From contig CANIWM010000023.1 in NCBI GenBank assembly GCA_947471505.1, positions 1 to 64,000 of the forward strand: 64,000 bases of DNA, read 5' to 3'. Every line of letters begins with the position of its first letter. The first letter of the stretch is position 1. This DNA comes from Chthoniobacteraceae bacterium (GTDB taxonomy: Bacteria; Verrucomicrobiota; Verrucomicrobiia; Chthoniobacterales; Chthoniobacteraceae). Both the position numbers and the translations under genes were made by a program. A model generated the notes under the pieces. The model had not been told where the DNA came from. It saw only the letters and a list, made by a program, of their open reading frames with translations, and did not search any database. Below, in pieces: positions 48,948-59,700 of this stretch.

Positions 48948-50120
48948 ATGAAGCGAAAGCGTATTGTTGTCATGGGGTTTCAAGGCGGCTGCCCGATTGC
49001 GGGCGTCGTCTGGCAGCACATTCATTACATCGTCGGGCTCCAGCGGCTCGGACACGAGGTTTACTACGTCGAAGACTCGGCGCGGTATCCCTACAACCCG
49101 GTGACTTACGAAGAGAACGAGAATTACGCCTACGCCGCCGAGGTTCTGGAACGACTCTCCCGGCAGTTTGGATTTGAAGATCGATGGAGCTATTGCGCCC
49201 GGTTTCTTCCGGGGAACCCCACGGCCGGCATGCCTTTGGAGAAGGTGCGCGAGCTTTATCGCACGGCCGACGCCGTTCTGAACGTGTGCGGTGCGCAGGA
49301 GTTCAACGAAGACCTGCTTCAGTGCCACAACCTTCTCTACGTAGAGAGCGACCCCGGCGTGGAGCAAATCAAGGTGGATAAAGGAGACGAGAAGACGCGA
49401 GCCTACCTCGACCGGCATCGCGCGCTATTCACTTTCGGCGAAAACATCGGCACTCCGCACTTCCCCGTGCCACTTCACAACGCCCGATGGCTCCCCACGC
49501 GGCAGCCCGTGGTCACGGATTTCTGGAAGACAGACGCCCGGCCTGCGGATGATGCAGTTTTCACCACCATCGCCAACTGGAACACCAGCGGGCGCAAGGA
49601 TATCGACTGGCACGGCGAGAAGTATCTCTGGAGCAAGTCGCTCGAATTTCTGAAATTCATCGAGGCTCCGCGGCGCTCCGGCGAGTGGTTCGAGATGGCC
49701 ACGACGATCCGCGACGAAGCGACCTGTGCGCAGTTCGCCGAGAATCACTGGCGGCTCGTCTCACCCGACCAAATGAGTATCGAGTGGGACGGCTACCTGA
49801 ATTACATCCAGAGTTCGCGTGGCGAATTCACCGTCGCGAAAGATCAATACGTCCGGCTGAAGACCGGCTGGTTCAGCGACCGCACCGCATGCTATCTGGC
49901 TGCCGGGCGACCTGCGATCACGCAGGAGACAGGATTCACGCGTCTCTACGGCGGCGACAAAGGGCTGCTCTCTTTTGAGAATCTCGAACAAATCGTCGAG
50001 CACGTCCACGCCATCCGTGCCGACTACGCCGCCCATTCGCGCGCTGCATTTGAAGTGGCAGCGGAACACTTCGAAGCCACCACTGTCCTTTCCAAAATGC
50101 TCGAAACTGCGGGCGTCTAA
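48948..50120 (+). CDS. Glycosyltransferase-like protein
   Basis: A 390-residue protein starting MKRKRIVVMGFQGGCPIAGVVWQHIHYIVGLQRLGHEVYYVEDS. The N-terminus has the GT-B Rossmann pattern, with a Gly-rich loop then a helix with GLQRLGHEVYYVED, as in glycosyltransferase family 1-like proteins. Later parts (TFGENIGT, NTSGRKDIDWHGEKYLW, GWFSDRTACYLAAGRPAITQETGF) resemble the nucleotide-sugar-binding half. I chose this start because an upstream hairpin and non-conserved sequence precede it; an ATG at 48897 would add 17 residues. The donor and acceptor are unknown. It is followed after 6 bp by the M16 protease gene, so the two are probably co-transcribed. Confidence 0.72.
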   Translation: MKRKRIVVMGFQGGCPIAGVVWQHIHYIVGLQRLGHEVYYVEDSARYPYNPVTYEENENYAYAAEVLERLSRQFGFEDRWSYCARFLPGNPTAGMPLEKVRELYRTADAVLNVCGAQEFNEDLLQCHNLLYVESDPGVEQIKVDKGDEKTRAYLDRHRALFTFGENIGTPHFPVPLHNARWLPTRQPVVTDFWKTDARPADDAVFTTIANWNTSGRKDIDWHGEKYLWSKSLEFLKFIEAPRRSGEWFEMATTIRDEATCAQFAENHWRLVSPDQMSIEWDGYLNYIQSSRGEFTVAKDQYVRLKTGWFSDRTACYLAAGRPAITQETGFTRLYGGDKGLLSFENLEQIVEHVHAIRADYAAHSRAAFEVAAEHFEATTVLSKMLETAGV

Positions 50121-50126
50121 ACTTCC

Positions 50127-52820
50127 ATGAAACTCATCGTCTCCATCCTAGCCATGTCCACTGCCGCACTCATCGCCGAACCCATCAAAGCCGACGGCTT
50201 CTCCCACGTCCGCACCGTCGGCGGGATCGACGAATACACCCTCGACTCCAACGGCCTCCGCGTCCTTCTGCTCCCGCAGAAATCCGTCCCGGTCGTCACC
50301 TTCATGATCACGTATCACGTCGGCTCACGCAATGAAGTCACCGGCACCACAGGCGCGACGCATCTCCTCGAGCACCTCATGTTTAAGGGCACGGAGAAAT
50401 ACAACCGCAGCAAAGGCACCGGCTTCGATCAACTCCTCGAACGAGTCGGCGCGGAAACAAACGCCACGACTTGGCTCGACCGCACGAACTACTTCGCCAC
50501 CGTCCCATCGAACGCGCTCCCGCTCCTCGTCGAAGTTGAAGCCGACCGGATGCGCAACCTCACTCTCGCCGAGGAAGATCGGAAGCCCGAGATGACCGTC
50601 GTGCGCAACGAATTCGAGCGCGGCGAAAACGACCCGCGCAGTGCTTTGGAGAAGGAACTGTGGGCGTCCGCGTTCATGGCGCACCCTTACCACCACGACA
50701 CGATCGGGTGGCGCAGCGACATCGAGCGTGTGCCGATCACCAAGCTCCGCGCATTCTACGACACCTTTTATTGGCCCAACAACGCCACCGCCACGCTCAT
50801 CGGCGACTTCGAGCCTGGAGCCGCGCTCGCTCTCATCCGGGAGAAATACGGCGTCATCCCAAAAGCCCCGCATCCCTTCCCGGAAATGTACACCGAAGAG
50901 CCCGAGCAGACCGCCCAGCGGCGCGTGGGCATCCGGCGCGCCGGCGAGCTCGGCGTCGTCTCCATCGCCCACAAAATCTGCCGCGCCACCGACGCCGACT
51001 GGCCCGCCGTGGAAGTCCTTGGCGCCGTGCTCGCCACGGGCAAAACCAGCCGCCTCTACCGCATCCTCACGGACAAAAATCTCACCACCGAAGTCAGCGC
51101 TTCGTCCGGCTTTAATCGCGACCCCTCGCTCCACACCATCGTCGCCGAACTCGCTGACGGCGCGAAACACGCCGATGTGGAAAAACGCATCGCAGCCTCC
51201 ATCGCTGCCGTAAAAAAGGACGGCGTCACCGCATCCGAAGTCCAAAACGCTGTCGCCGGATTGCTGGCCGAGCGAGCCTTCGAGCGCGACGGCACATTCG
51301 CCCTCGCCTCCATGATCAACGAATGCATCGCCGTCGGGGATTGGACACTTTTCACCACGCTCGATGACAAATTCCGCGCCGTCACCCCCGCCGACGTCCA
51401 GCGCGTGGCAAAGAAATACTTCCTCGATAGACGCAGCGTCGTCGGCTGGTTCGAGCCGGGCGAAGACAAATCCGACGACGAAGCCGCGCCCGCGCCCGTC
51501 GAAGAAAAGTTCGCGCAAAAAGAAGTCCTCCCGCCGAAGCCGCCGGAAAAGGAACTCGACGCGCCCGCATCCACAAACCTCGCAGCACAAGTCGCACGCG
51601 AGGACATCGCCGGGGCCGACGTGCTCGTCTGCAAGACCGGAGTGAAAGACATCGTCACCTTCCACGGCAGCCTGCCCGCGGGCGAGAGCGCCGCGAAGAA
51701 CCGCACACTCGCCGTCCTCGCCGCCGGAATGCTCGACCTCGGCACCACAAAACGCGGCGAGTTTGAAATCGCCGAGTTGCTCGAAAAAGCGGGCGCGCAC
51801 ATCGACTTCCACGCCAACAACGACACCGTCGAATTCACCGGCAAGTGCATCACCAAAGACCTCCCCCTCGTCCTCGAGCTCCTCGTCGAGCAACTGCGCC
51901 ATCCCGCATTCCGCCCCGCCGAGTTCGAGAAGCTCAAAAAGCAATTCGCCAGCGAACTCCAGATGACCCTGGAGGACACCACCCAGCAGGCCGCCGTCGC
52001 ATTTTCCCAAGTCGCATTCCCCGCCGGTCACCCCAACCATCGCGACAGCATCGCCGACCAAATCACCGCCATCACCACCGCGAAGCTCGCCGAAGTCAAA
52101 GCCTTCCACACCGCCAACTACAGCACCAACGGCCTCCACCTCGTCATCGTCGGCGACGCCGATGCCGCCCTCGTAAAACAGAGCCTCGACAAACACTTCG
52201 CCGGGTGGAACTCCATGCAGCCCAAGCGCCCCGACATCGAAAAATCCGTCGCCACCGCCGGGGAAAAACTCGTCAACATCCCCGACAAAACCAGCGTCTC
52301 CGTCCTAATCGGCCAGCCCAACGGACTCCGCGTCGCCGACCCCGACTGGCTCCCGCTCCGCCTCGCCACCGACGTCCTCGGCAAAGGCTTCACCAGCCGC
52401 CTCGTCGGCACCGTCCGCGACCGCGAAGGCCTCACCTACGGCATCGGTGCAACCACAGCTGGCGACACATTTGCCGACGGCGCATGGCTCGTGAAAGCCA
52501 CCTTCTCCCCTGCCCTCCTCGAAAAAGGAATCACCAGCTCCATGCGCGAGATCAACGCATGGCACAAAACCGGCCTCAGCGCCGACGAACTCGCCTACCG
52601 CAAGAGCGCCGCCGCCGGACAATTCGCCGTCGAGATGGAAACCACCGAAGGCCTCGCCGAGCAACTCCTCCACTGCGTCGAGCGCGGCTTCCCCCTCTCA
52701 TGGCTCGACGAATTCCCCGCCAAAATCCGCGCCCTCACCTTGGATCAAGTCAACGGTGCCATCCAAAAACACCTCGACCCCGCAAAGATGGTCACCGTCA
52801 AAGCCGGCACGCTAAAGTAA
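50127..52820 (+). CDS. M16 family zinc protease (two-domain, pitrilysin-like)
   Basis: An 897-residue secreted protein (signal MKLIVSILAMSTAALIA). It contains two M16 halves. The first carries the inverted zinc motif HLLEH (H79, E82, H83, in GATHLLEHLMFKGTEKY), with the distal Glu about 75 residues later in NEFERGEN. The second half (about residues 480-897, ADVLVCKTGVKDIVTFHGSLPAGESA) lacks the HxxEH and serves as the non-catalytic partner. A charged linker (EPGEDKSDDEAAPAPVEEK) joins the halves. It likely degrades peptides in the periplasm. Its stop and that of the convergent DegP-like gene are 1 bp apart. Confidence 0.9.
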   Translation: MKLIVSILAMSTAALIAEPIKADGFSHVRTVGGIDEYTLDSNGLRVLLLPQKSVPVVTFMITYHVGSRNEVTGTTGATHLLEHLMFKGTEKYNRSKGTGFDQLLERVGAETNATTWLDRTNYFATVPSNALPLLVEVEADRMRNLTLAEEDRKPEMTVVRNEFERGENDPRSALEKELWASAFMAHPYHHDTIGWRSDIERVPITKLRAFYDTFYWPNNATATLIGDFEPGAALALIREKYGVIPKAPHPFPEMYTEEPEQTAQRRVGIRRAGELGVVSIAHKICRATDADWPAVEVLGAVLATGKTSRLYRILTDKNLTTEVSASSGFNRDPSLHTIVAELADGAKHADVEKRIAASIAAVKKDGVTASEVQNAVAGLLAERAFERDGTFALASMINECIAVGDWTLFTTLDDKFRAVTPADVQRVAKKYFLDRRSVVGWFEPGEDKSDDEAAPAPVEEKFAQKEVLPPKPPEKELDAPASTNLAAQVAREDIAGADVLVCKTGVKDIVTFHGSLPAGESAAKNRTLAVLAAGMLDLGTTKRGEFEIAELLEKAGAHIDFHANNDTVEFTGKCITKDLPLVLELLVEQLRHPAFRPAEFEKLKKQFASELQMTLEDTTQQAAVAFSQVAFPAGHPNHRDSIADQITAITTAKLAEVKAFHTANYSTNGLHLVIVGDADAALVKQSLDKHFAGWNSMQPKRPDIEKSVATAGEKLVNIPDKTSVSVLIGQPNGLRVADPDWLPLRLATDVLGKGFTSRLVGTVRDREGLTYGIGATTAGDTFADGAWLVKATFSPALLEKGITSSMREINAWHKTGLSADELAYRKSAAAGQFAVEMETTEGLAEQLLHCVERGFPLSWLDEFPAKIRALTLDQVNGAIQKHLDPAKMVTVKAGTLK

Positions 52821-52821
52821 A

Positions 52822-54336
52822 TCAGTTCTCCTTGCGTTCTTCCACGATGACGAACTCCGTCTTCCCCGCGCGGTTCACCCGGAGGCGCACCGTGCTGAGG
52901 TGCTTCACTTCCTCGCTTAGCGCGATGGCTTCGTCGGCACTCTTCACGTCTTTGCCGTTGATGGAGACGATCACGTCGCCGCGTTTGAGTTCCGCATCAG
53001 CACACGCCGAGTCGGGCGCGATCCCCGTCACCAGGGCTCCTCGCACGGTTCCGTCGAGGCCAAGCTGACGCCGGTTTTCCGCCGTAATATCGCCAACCTG
53101 CACGCCGTCCAATACGTCGGGCTCCTTCTTCGCCGGCACTGCCGACGGCTTGGTGCTCGCCTTTGCGATGCTTCCGGAGCGGTCTGCGAGGGTGACGTTG
53201 ATATTCATCTCCTTCCCGTCGCGGATGATTTTAAGTTCCACCTTCGCGCCCGGTTCTGTCGCTGCGATGGAGTTGCGGAAAGCGGTCACGTTCTCGAACT
53301 TCTTCCCGTTCAGTTCAACGATCACGTCTTCCGCTTTCAGCCCCGCCTTCTCCGCCGCACCGCCCTCGACGACGTGTGCAATGATGATCCCTTGGTTGCT
53401 CGCAATCCCCAGACTCTTCGCCAGCGGCTCGGTGATTTCCTTCATCTCAATGCCAAGGAATCCGCGCTGCACTTTCCCAAACTTGATCAGGCTCTGCATC
53501 ACGCTGCGCGCTTGGTTCGAAGGCACCGCGAACCCAATCCCCATATTCCCACCACTTCGTGAGTAAATCGCCGACGGGATCCCCACGAGCCGCCCCTGCG
53601 CATCGATCAGCGCGCCGCCCGAGTTCCCGGGGTTAATCGACGCGTCCGTCTGGATGAAGTTCCCAAACTCGGAGATCCCTGTGCCATCGCGCCCCAGCGC
53701 AGAGATGATCCCTTTCGTCACCGTCTGCCGCAGCGCGAACGGACTGCCGATCGCGATAGCCACATCGCCCACCTTTGTTTTATCGCTGTCTGCAAACGTT
53801 ATCGGGGAAAGCGTCGTCGCCTCGATCTTGATTACGGCGATGTCGCTTCCTTCATCGCTCGCCACCTTCTTCGCCGTATATTCCGTCTTACCATCGGCGA
53901 GCGTCACTTTGATTTCGTCCGCCTCCGCGACGACGTGATGGTTCGTTAAAATATACCCATCCGGGCTGACGATCACGCCACTCCCGAGCCCCGCAGGAAT
54001 CATCTTCTTACTCTTGGGCTCAGCCTTCTTTTTCGGCTGCGTCGCGTCGTCTTCGAGATCCGGCATCCCGAAAAATCGGCGGAACATCGGGTCGTTCATT
54101 CCCCGTTGATTCCCCTTTGCCAGTTTGTCCGCGCGAACCTCCGTCGAAATCGTCACAACGCTTGGTGCCACACGCTCAATCACCGGCGCATAGCTAGAGT
54201 TCTCGTCCCGCTTCAGCGCTTGCTCATCCACACGCAGAGTGGGCATCTTGGCTTCATCGGCAAATGCCATCGTCCCGAGAAAAAGAGGCACGAAGAGAAG
54301 ACTACGGATCGAACGATTAAGGATAGGATGTTTCAT
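52822..54336 (-). CDS. DegP/HtrA-like serine protease with two PDZ domains
   Basis: A 504-residue periplasmic protease. The signal peptide is MKHPILNRSIRSLLFVPLFLGTMAFA. The trypsin-like domain has the catalytic triad H134 (TNHHVV), D165 (GSDIAVIK) and S239 (INPGNSGGAL). Two PDZ domains follow, the first near residues 300-395 (GFLGIEMKEITEPLAKSLGI, VELNGKKFENV) and the second near 415-495 (GALVTGIAPDSACADAELKRGDVIVSINGKDV). It should act as a chaperone and protease for misfolded envelope proteins. I start at ATG 54336; the open frame extends 17 codons upstream with no signal-like character. Regulation is not visible. Confidence 0.95.
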   Translation of the reverse strand: MKHPILNRSIRSLLFVPLFLGTMAFADEAKMPTLRVDEQALKRDENSSYAPVIERVAPSVVTISTEVRADKLAKGNQRGMNDPMFRRFFGMPDLEDDATQPKKKAEPKSKKMIPAGLGSGVIVSPDGYILTNHHVVAEADEIKVTLADGKTEYTAKKVASDEGSDIAVIKIEATTLSPITFADSDKTKVGDVAIAIGSPFALRQTVTKGIISALGRDGTGISEFGNFIQTDASINPGNSGGALIDAQGRLVGIPSAIYSRSGGNMGIGFAVPSNQARSVMQSLIKFGKVQRGFLGIEMKEITEPLAKSLGIASNQGIIIAHVVEGGAAEKAGLKAEDVIVELNGKKFENVTAFRNSIAATEPGAKVELKIIRDGKEMNINVTLADRSGSIAKASTKPSAVPAKKEPDVLDGVQVGDITAENRRQLGLDGTVRGALVTGIAPDSACADAELKRGDVIVSINGKDVKSADEAIALSEEVKHLSTVRLRVNRAGKTEFVIVEERKEN

Positions 54337-54479
54337 AAATAGCGAATGTTGTTTTTTGTTTAACGTTGCTGCGGCTGGATGCCGCATTGGTTTTCACATG
54401 CTCTAGCGCAAGACGCTCGCCTTTTTGTCTAAAAATCTTCGCATTCCTGCATGGCCCGCTTCCCGCTTTCTCCGGGTTC

Positions 54480-54791
54480 ATGGGCAAGACCACTATCAAT
54501 TTGGACGGTTCCGAGACAACGGTCATCAAGGGCCTCGGCTTCATGGGCGCAGAGATCGATGGAGATGCTCTCTTGGCCGCATGCAAGGGGATGGCAGCGA
54601 ACGACCTCATCGACACCCTAAAAGGGCTCATCGATGTCGGCTATGTGGACAGCGAGATCGATGTCTTCTACTCCATGAAGGAGATCAAAAAAGAGAAATT
54701 CCGCATCAACCCCGCCTACCTGAAGGACATCCGCGAAGCCATCGACCCGACCCCCGAGCCCCGCCAAAGCAAGCGCGTACGGCGCGATTAA
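54480..54791 (+). CDS. Small conserved hypothetical protein
   Basis: A 103-residue soluble protein (MGKTTINLDGSETTVIKGLGFMGAEIDGDALL...). The ATG is in a good position, and the frame has strong codon bias and a compact helical pattern (AANDLIDTLKGLIDVGYV, YSMKEIKKEKFRI) ending in a basic tail (RQSKRVRRD). I recall near-identical short proteins in other Verrucomicrobia, so it is probably a lineage-specific conserved gene. The function is unknown; the small helical N-terminal part could be a regulator or partner-binding protein. It is divergent from the degP-like gene. Confidence 0.7.
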   Translation: MGKTTINLDGSETTVIKGLGFMGAEIDGDALLAACKGMAANDLIDTLKGLIDVGYVDSEIDVFYSMKEIKKEKFRINPAYLKDIREAIDPTPEPRQSKRVRRD

Positions 54792-54799
54792 ACCCAACC

Positions 54800-55244
54800 T
54801 CCGCGCCTGCTGTATCGTGCATCCCACCGCAAGCATCGCGCAGAGCCCGACGGTGGCGTTTTCACAAATCAGCGCCCTGTGCTCCAGCTTGTAAGACTCC
54901 GGCGAACAGCCCTTTGAAGTCATCGCAAACGGACCGAGGCGGATCGGTTCGCCCTCCGCATCGTAGCGCCTGAGCGCCTCCGCCATGACCGCCTGCCCGA
55001 GACCATTGAGCGCCCGCTGCAAGCCACGCTCCAAATCCAGCGGAGCCCCGATATTTTCCCGCGCCGGCACCTCAAGTGTCACGGTGATGCGCGTGGTTCC
55101 CGTCGGATACCCGTTCACCACTCGGCGCGAGAGCCAATACGAGAAAGCGCCCGGCACCGTCGCATTCGCAGGAAAATACTCCCGCACCTCCGTCTGCGTC
55201 GCACCTCCAGCGAGCGTCGTGGAGGCCGTGCTCGTCGTCACCAC
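54800..55244 (-). pseudogene. Remnant of an ISKra4-like transposase
   Basis: A minus-strand frame here encodes MVTTSTASTTLAGG, then ITVTLEVPARENIGAPLDLERGLQRALNGLGQAVMAEALRRYDAEGEPIRLGPFAMTSKG. The block 'GQAVMAEALR.YD..G.PI..G....TSKG' resembles the N-terminal part of ISKra4-family transposases, where a YQTPYG.V.V.RHVYQ segment normally follows. Here SYKLEHRALICENATVG replaces it and homology stops. Most of the element, including any terminal repeats, is gone. The family match is from memory and uncertain. The 3' part of the open frame is antisense to the preceding gene. Confidence 0.4.
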
Positions 55245-55704
55245 CTGCCGCGGACAATTCGGAAAACATGGAGCCGTTTTTGAATGGTCAATAAAGATTT
55301 AGGATTTTTTCAAGGCCCACGCATCAAACACGATTTCTCCAATCAGAAGATGCTGGCGCAAGAACGCGGCTCGACTTTCCAATGTCGAGTGAGCGTCGGG
55401 GAAAAGCAGGGCGTTCTCTTTGACGAGGATGGCAAACCTCGACTTTGGAAAGTCGAGCTACGCCGCATTGCGCCCGAGCTATCATGAGAGCGGGGCTTTA
55501 TTTCAGGCAGGTGGTATTACACTGCGAGCAGCTCGGGAACTACTTCGTGGTTCAGGGGAACGGGACGTTCCCCCTCATTGGGGTCGAACCCGTCCATGCG
55601 CTGCTCTCTCTCGCATTTGTCTCTTTATTTCTTGGAGTTGGTATTAGTCGTGAACGAACGCCCCCGCGCTTGCGACCAATCACCAATCACAACGGGCCAC
55701 TACA
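55245..55704. other. Intergenic region with palindromic repeats
   Basis: No convincing gene. Short frames on the plus strand have no family resemblance and no ribosome binding site. The region contains a pair of REP-like palindromes (55369-55458). It lies between a transposase remnant and the 3' end of a DUF58 gene, so it may be debris left by element insertion. Confidence 0.55.
55369..55458. repeat. REP-like pair of CTCGACTTT palindromes
   Basis: GCTCGACTTTCCAATGTCGAG (55369 on) and CTCGACTTTGGAAAGTCGAGC (to 55458) are each near-palindromic. They lie about 46 bp apart and together form a larger inverted repeat. The core CGACTTTGGAAAGTCG is a perfect palindrome. Confidence 0.75.
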
Positions 55705-56607
55705 CTACCGCGCCAAGCGCCTGCTCAAATACGCGGCCAACGCGTTGGCGTAGGGCTCGTCGGTGCAGAAAGGGACTAAGTCCACTTTGTGTCGGCGGCA
55801 CCCGAGCGTCAGTTCTTGGCGGAAGCGGTCGAGATTATCCATGTAGGCCTGCCGGAGCATGACGGGGTCGAGCAGGTGCTTCACCCCGGCGCGCTCCAAG
55901 CACTCGAATTGCGTCCAGCCTTTGAAGGGGAACTCCAGCTCGTCGCGGTCCCAAATCTGGAAGACGACGATCTCGTGCCGCGCATGGCGGAAGTGGGCGA
56001 GCGCCTTGAGGAACTCCGCCACTTCGCCAAAGCAATCGCTGATGATCACGAGCAGCCCGCGCCGGTGCAGCATGGGCACTAGATCATGGAACACGCGGCC
56101 CAGCCCGGTCTCTTCGCCGGGCGTGCTTTGCTCCAGTTCATCGAGGATGACGCGCAGGTGGCTGACCCGCGAGCGGACGGGGATGTAGCGGCGGATTTTC
56201 GTGTCGAAAGTGACGAGGCCCACGCCGTCGGACTGCTGGAGCATGAGGTAGCTGAGGCACGCGGCGAGGCGCGTGGCGTAGTCGAATTTACTCACCTTGC
56301 CGCCCTCCGATTTCCCGTAGGCCATCGAGCCGGAGCGGTCCACGATCAGCGTGCTGCGGAGGTTTGTCTCCTCCTCATACTCGCGGATGTAGTAGCGGTC
56401 GCTGCGCCCATAGACACGCCAGTCGATCTTTCGAATCTCGTCGCCCGGCACGTATTGACGGTGCTGTTTGAACTCTACGGAGAAGCCTTTGTGCGGCGAG
56501 CGATGGAGGCCGGTGGTAAATCCCTCCACGACCTGACGCGCCAGCACTTGAAGATTGCTGATTCGCTGGAGGTCACCCGGCGCGAGAAAATCGGATACAT
56601 GAGACAT
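55705..56607 (-). CDS. DUF58 domain protein (vWA-like)
   Basis: A 300-residue cytoplasmic protein. The DUF58 signature is [26 protein letters not shown]. It is followed by a vWA fold with the metal-site motif D90-x-S92-x-S94 in IVDRSGSM, and later [11 protein letters not shown] with the conserved Asp. DUF58 proteins are usually encoded next to a MoxR AAA ATPase and Bat-type proteins and act in complex assembly or stress responses. None of these partners is adjacent here. The start is ATG 56607 ([17 protein letters not shown]); an in-frame ATG six codons upstream also exists. Confidence 0.92.
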   Translation of the reverse strand: MSHVSDFLAPGDLQRISNLQVLARQVVEGFTTGLHRSPHKGFSVEFKQHRQYVPGDEIRKIDWRVYGRSDRYYIREYEEETNLRSTLIVDRSGSMAYGKSEGGKVSKFDYATRLAACLSYLMLQQSDGVGLVTFDTKIRRYIPVRSRVSHLRVILDELEQSTPGEETGLGRVFHDLVPMLHRRGLLVIISDCFGEVAEFLKALAHFRHARHEIVVFQIWDRDELEFPFKGWTQFECLERAGVKHLLDPVMLRQAYMDNLDRFRQELTLGCRRHKVDLVPFCTDEPYANALAAYLSRRLAR

Positions 56608-56713
56608 GGACGCGGAATGAACCATCGCACGCCGGGCATGTTAGAAAGAACGTCATGCGAGTTTCTCAGAAGTTGCGGTATGCAAATTCCGTGGCACGTT
56701 CGGTGACCATTCA

Positions 56714-59700
56714 ATGCTCCGACACCTACGACTCACCCCATTTCTACTCTCTGCAATCGCGCGCGCTGCTGTCGTCATCAGCGTGGATGTGAATGATGCG
56801 CTCGATACGCCAACAGACACTGCGCCCGGCTTCTCCGTGTATGTGCTGAGCGACAATACGCTGAACGTCGGTGGATTTTCCGTGGACATTAACCCGGCAT
56901 CCGGCGCTGCGCTCGACGATGTGCATCGCGCGACGCCGCTCACGGCGGGAGGGCTCACGCTCGGCGCGCTTTATCGCGACTCGGTTTTTGCGGCGGGGGA
57001 TAATACGACGAACTTTTATCGTGTAGGGATGGACACCGTGATTGGCGGGCTCACGGCGGGGAAGAAATACACGCTCACCGTGTGGAGCTACGACTCCGGT
57101 GTCTCGGGTTCCGTATCGAGCGACTGGAGCGTGCTCGGGCTCGGTGGGCCGCAGTGGGCGGCAAACAATTACCTGATCAATGGAGCGATCCCGCCAGCGA
57201 CGGATACGGCATATCGTTTCACCGTGACGGCGATTGCGGATGCGACGGGAACGCTGGTTTTGCGCGGGCGTCCGGGTGTGCAGTCGGCGACGGCGAGTGT
57301 GTTTCTGAACGGGTTCACGGTGGATGAGCTGGTGAATCCGCCGGTGACTGCCGCTCCGGTGCTGGCGCTGGATTTTAATGACCGAAGCTTCGCGGGCGCG
57401 AGCTACACGGCGGCGGGTTTTACGGAGTTCCTCCTGGATGGGACGACGGCGGTGCAGACTTCGGCGACGCGGACGATTGGGGCGCTGACGGTGACGGTGG
57501 CGGGCAGCGGCGTGACGGTGGATGACCGCGAGCGACTGGGCGTGCCGGCGAACAATGGGGCGTTCACGGAGAACTTGATGCTGCGCGATTTTATCTTCGC
57601 CAGCAGCGGCGCCGCAGGGACGGGGCTGGATGTGACCGTGGGCGGGCTGGCGGCGAATACGCAGTATCTCGTGGAGCTGTGGAACTACGATTCCAGCAGC
57701 GGGGCGACGGTGCGCACGAGCGACTGGACGGTGAACGGCGCGACGCTGTGGGACGACTACGGCTTTAACGGCAACAACCAGCCCGTGACGAATAACGACT
57801 ATAAAATGACGGGCGCTTTCACGACGAATGGCAGCGGGCAATTTGTCATCAGCGGGCGGGTGGTGGTGAACGCGCCTTCGGTGTTCCTCGACGCGCTGCG
57901 CATCTCCACGCTGACGCCCGCAGCGGTGGTGAATTTCGGGCACCCAGTCATCAGCGAGTTCACGGCGGATAATGCGAACGGCATCACGGATGAAGACGGT
58001 GCGACGAGCGACTGGATCGAGATTTCGAATACGACGACCGGTGCGCTGAACCTCGCGGGCTGGACGCTCACGGGCAATGGAGCGCTGCAGACTCCTGTCA
58101 CATGGACGTTTCCAGCGGGCGTCAACATACCGTCGCAAGGATTTCTGCGCGTGTGGGCCTCGGGCAAAAATCGCACGGCAAACCCAGCGGCCCTGCACAC
58201 AAATTTCACGCTGGAGAAAGCAGCGGGAAGCAATCTGTCGCTTGCTCAACCGGGCGGGACCGTCGTTTCCTCATTCTCGAATCTTCCGGTCCAGCGGGCG
58301 AACGTCAGCTACGGTCGCTTCGGCACTGTCGAGCCGCAGACTATCGGCTATTTTCAAGCGCCCACGCCTCTTGCCCAGAACACTGCGGCGCCGGTTCCGG
58401 GATTCGTGAACGACACGACTTTCGACATTAACCGTGGCTTTTTTGCTACAGCGCAGACGGTTCACATCACCTGCACGACACCCGGTGCAACGATTTACTA
58501 CACGACCGATGGAAGCGAGCCGACGACTGCGAGCAGTGTAGTTACCGCCGGCGGCGTGGCGGTCACGACGACGACGATTCTGCGGGCCCGTGCATTCGCG
58601 CCACCTCTCGCCCCGAGCAACACGGATACGCAGACATATATTTTCAAGTCTGACGTTCAAAACCAGCCCGCAGCACCCGCTGGCTGGCCCGCGACTTGGG
58701 GGACAAATTCCGAGGTGAATACGCACGACGGCGTGGGCACCGGGACCGTTTTTGCAGACTACGAAATGGACCCAAACGTGAGCGGCACAACGCTTTCCGG
58801 TTACTCCGTCACTGATGCGTTCAACGCGCTGCCTGCGCTCTCCATCGCGATGTCGCCGTCCGATTTTCTCGGTGCAACCGGCATTTACCAGAATCCACAG
58901 AGCGTCGGCGACGCGTGGGAAAAAGCCTGCTCGTTTGAGTTTCTCGAGACCAACGGCTCCAGCACACACACCAACTGCGGCATCCGCGTCCACGGCAACT
59001 CATCGCGCCGTCCTTACCGGATGCAGAAGCACTCGTTCCGCCTCGCTTTCCGCTCGTCGTACGGCGACGGCTCGCTGGACTACAAGCTGTTCGACGACAC
59101 GACGGTGAAGACGTTCGACAAGCTGGTGCTGCACGCATTTTTCACAGACGGCTGGGGGCTCGCGAGCTGGGATGCGGCGCGCTATCGGCCCCAGACGGCG
59201 CTGAGTTTCCGCGACCCATTCACGAAGCGCAGCTTTGCCGACATGGGCTACGAGCGCATCAGCGGGCGCTACGTCCACCTGTTCATCAACGGCCTCTACT
59301 GGGGCATGTATGAGCTGGGCGAGCGCTTCGATGAACACTACTGCGCCGACCATTTCGGCGGGCTCACGACGGACTACGACGTGATCGCGCCGGGCGAAAC
59401 CGTATATGTGCGAAACGGCACGACGACCGCGTGGGATACGCTCTTTACCTCCGTGAATAACGTCGCCAACGACCTCACCACGCAGGCCGCTTACGCCGCC
59501 GTCGCGGCGCAGCTCGATCTCCCAAACTTCGTGGACTACTACCTTCTTCATTGCCACGGCGACAGCGAGGATTGGCCCCACCACAACGGCTTCGCCTACC
59601 GCAAAACGAGCGGCGCAGATACGCGGTTCAAGTTCGTCGCGTGGGATCAGGAAATCACCTTCGATCCGCTCGTGCTCGTGGACCGACTCGGCCCGACTGC

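Noticed and set aside
50325-52196. 623-codon minus-strand ORF
   Set aside because: Antisense to the M16 protease, which has a signal peptide and HxxEH motif; the shadow has a biased Gly/Val/Glu composition.
56744-58249. 501-codon minus-strand ORF
   Set aside because: It is the antisense shadow of the CotH protein's N-terminal modules; Arg/His-rich translation, no domain.
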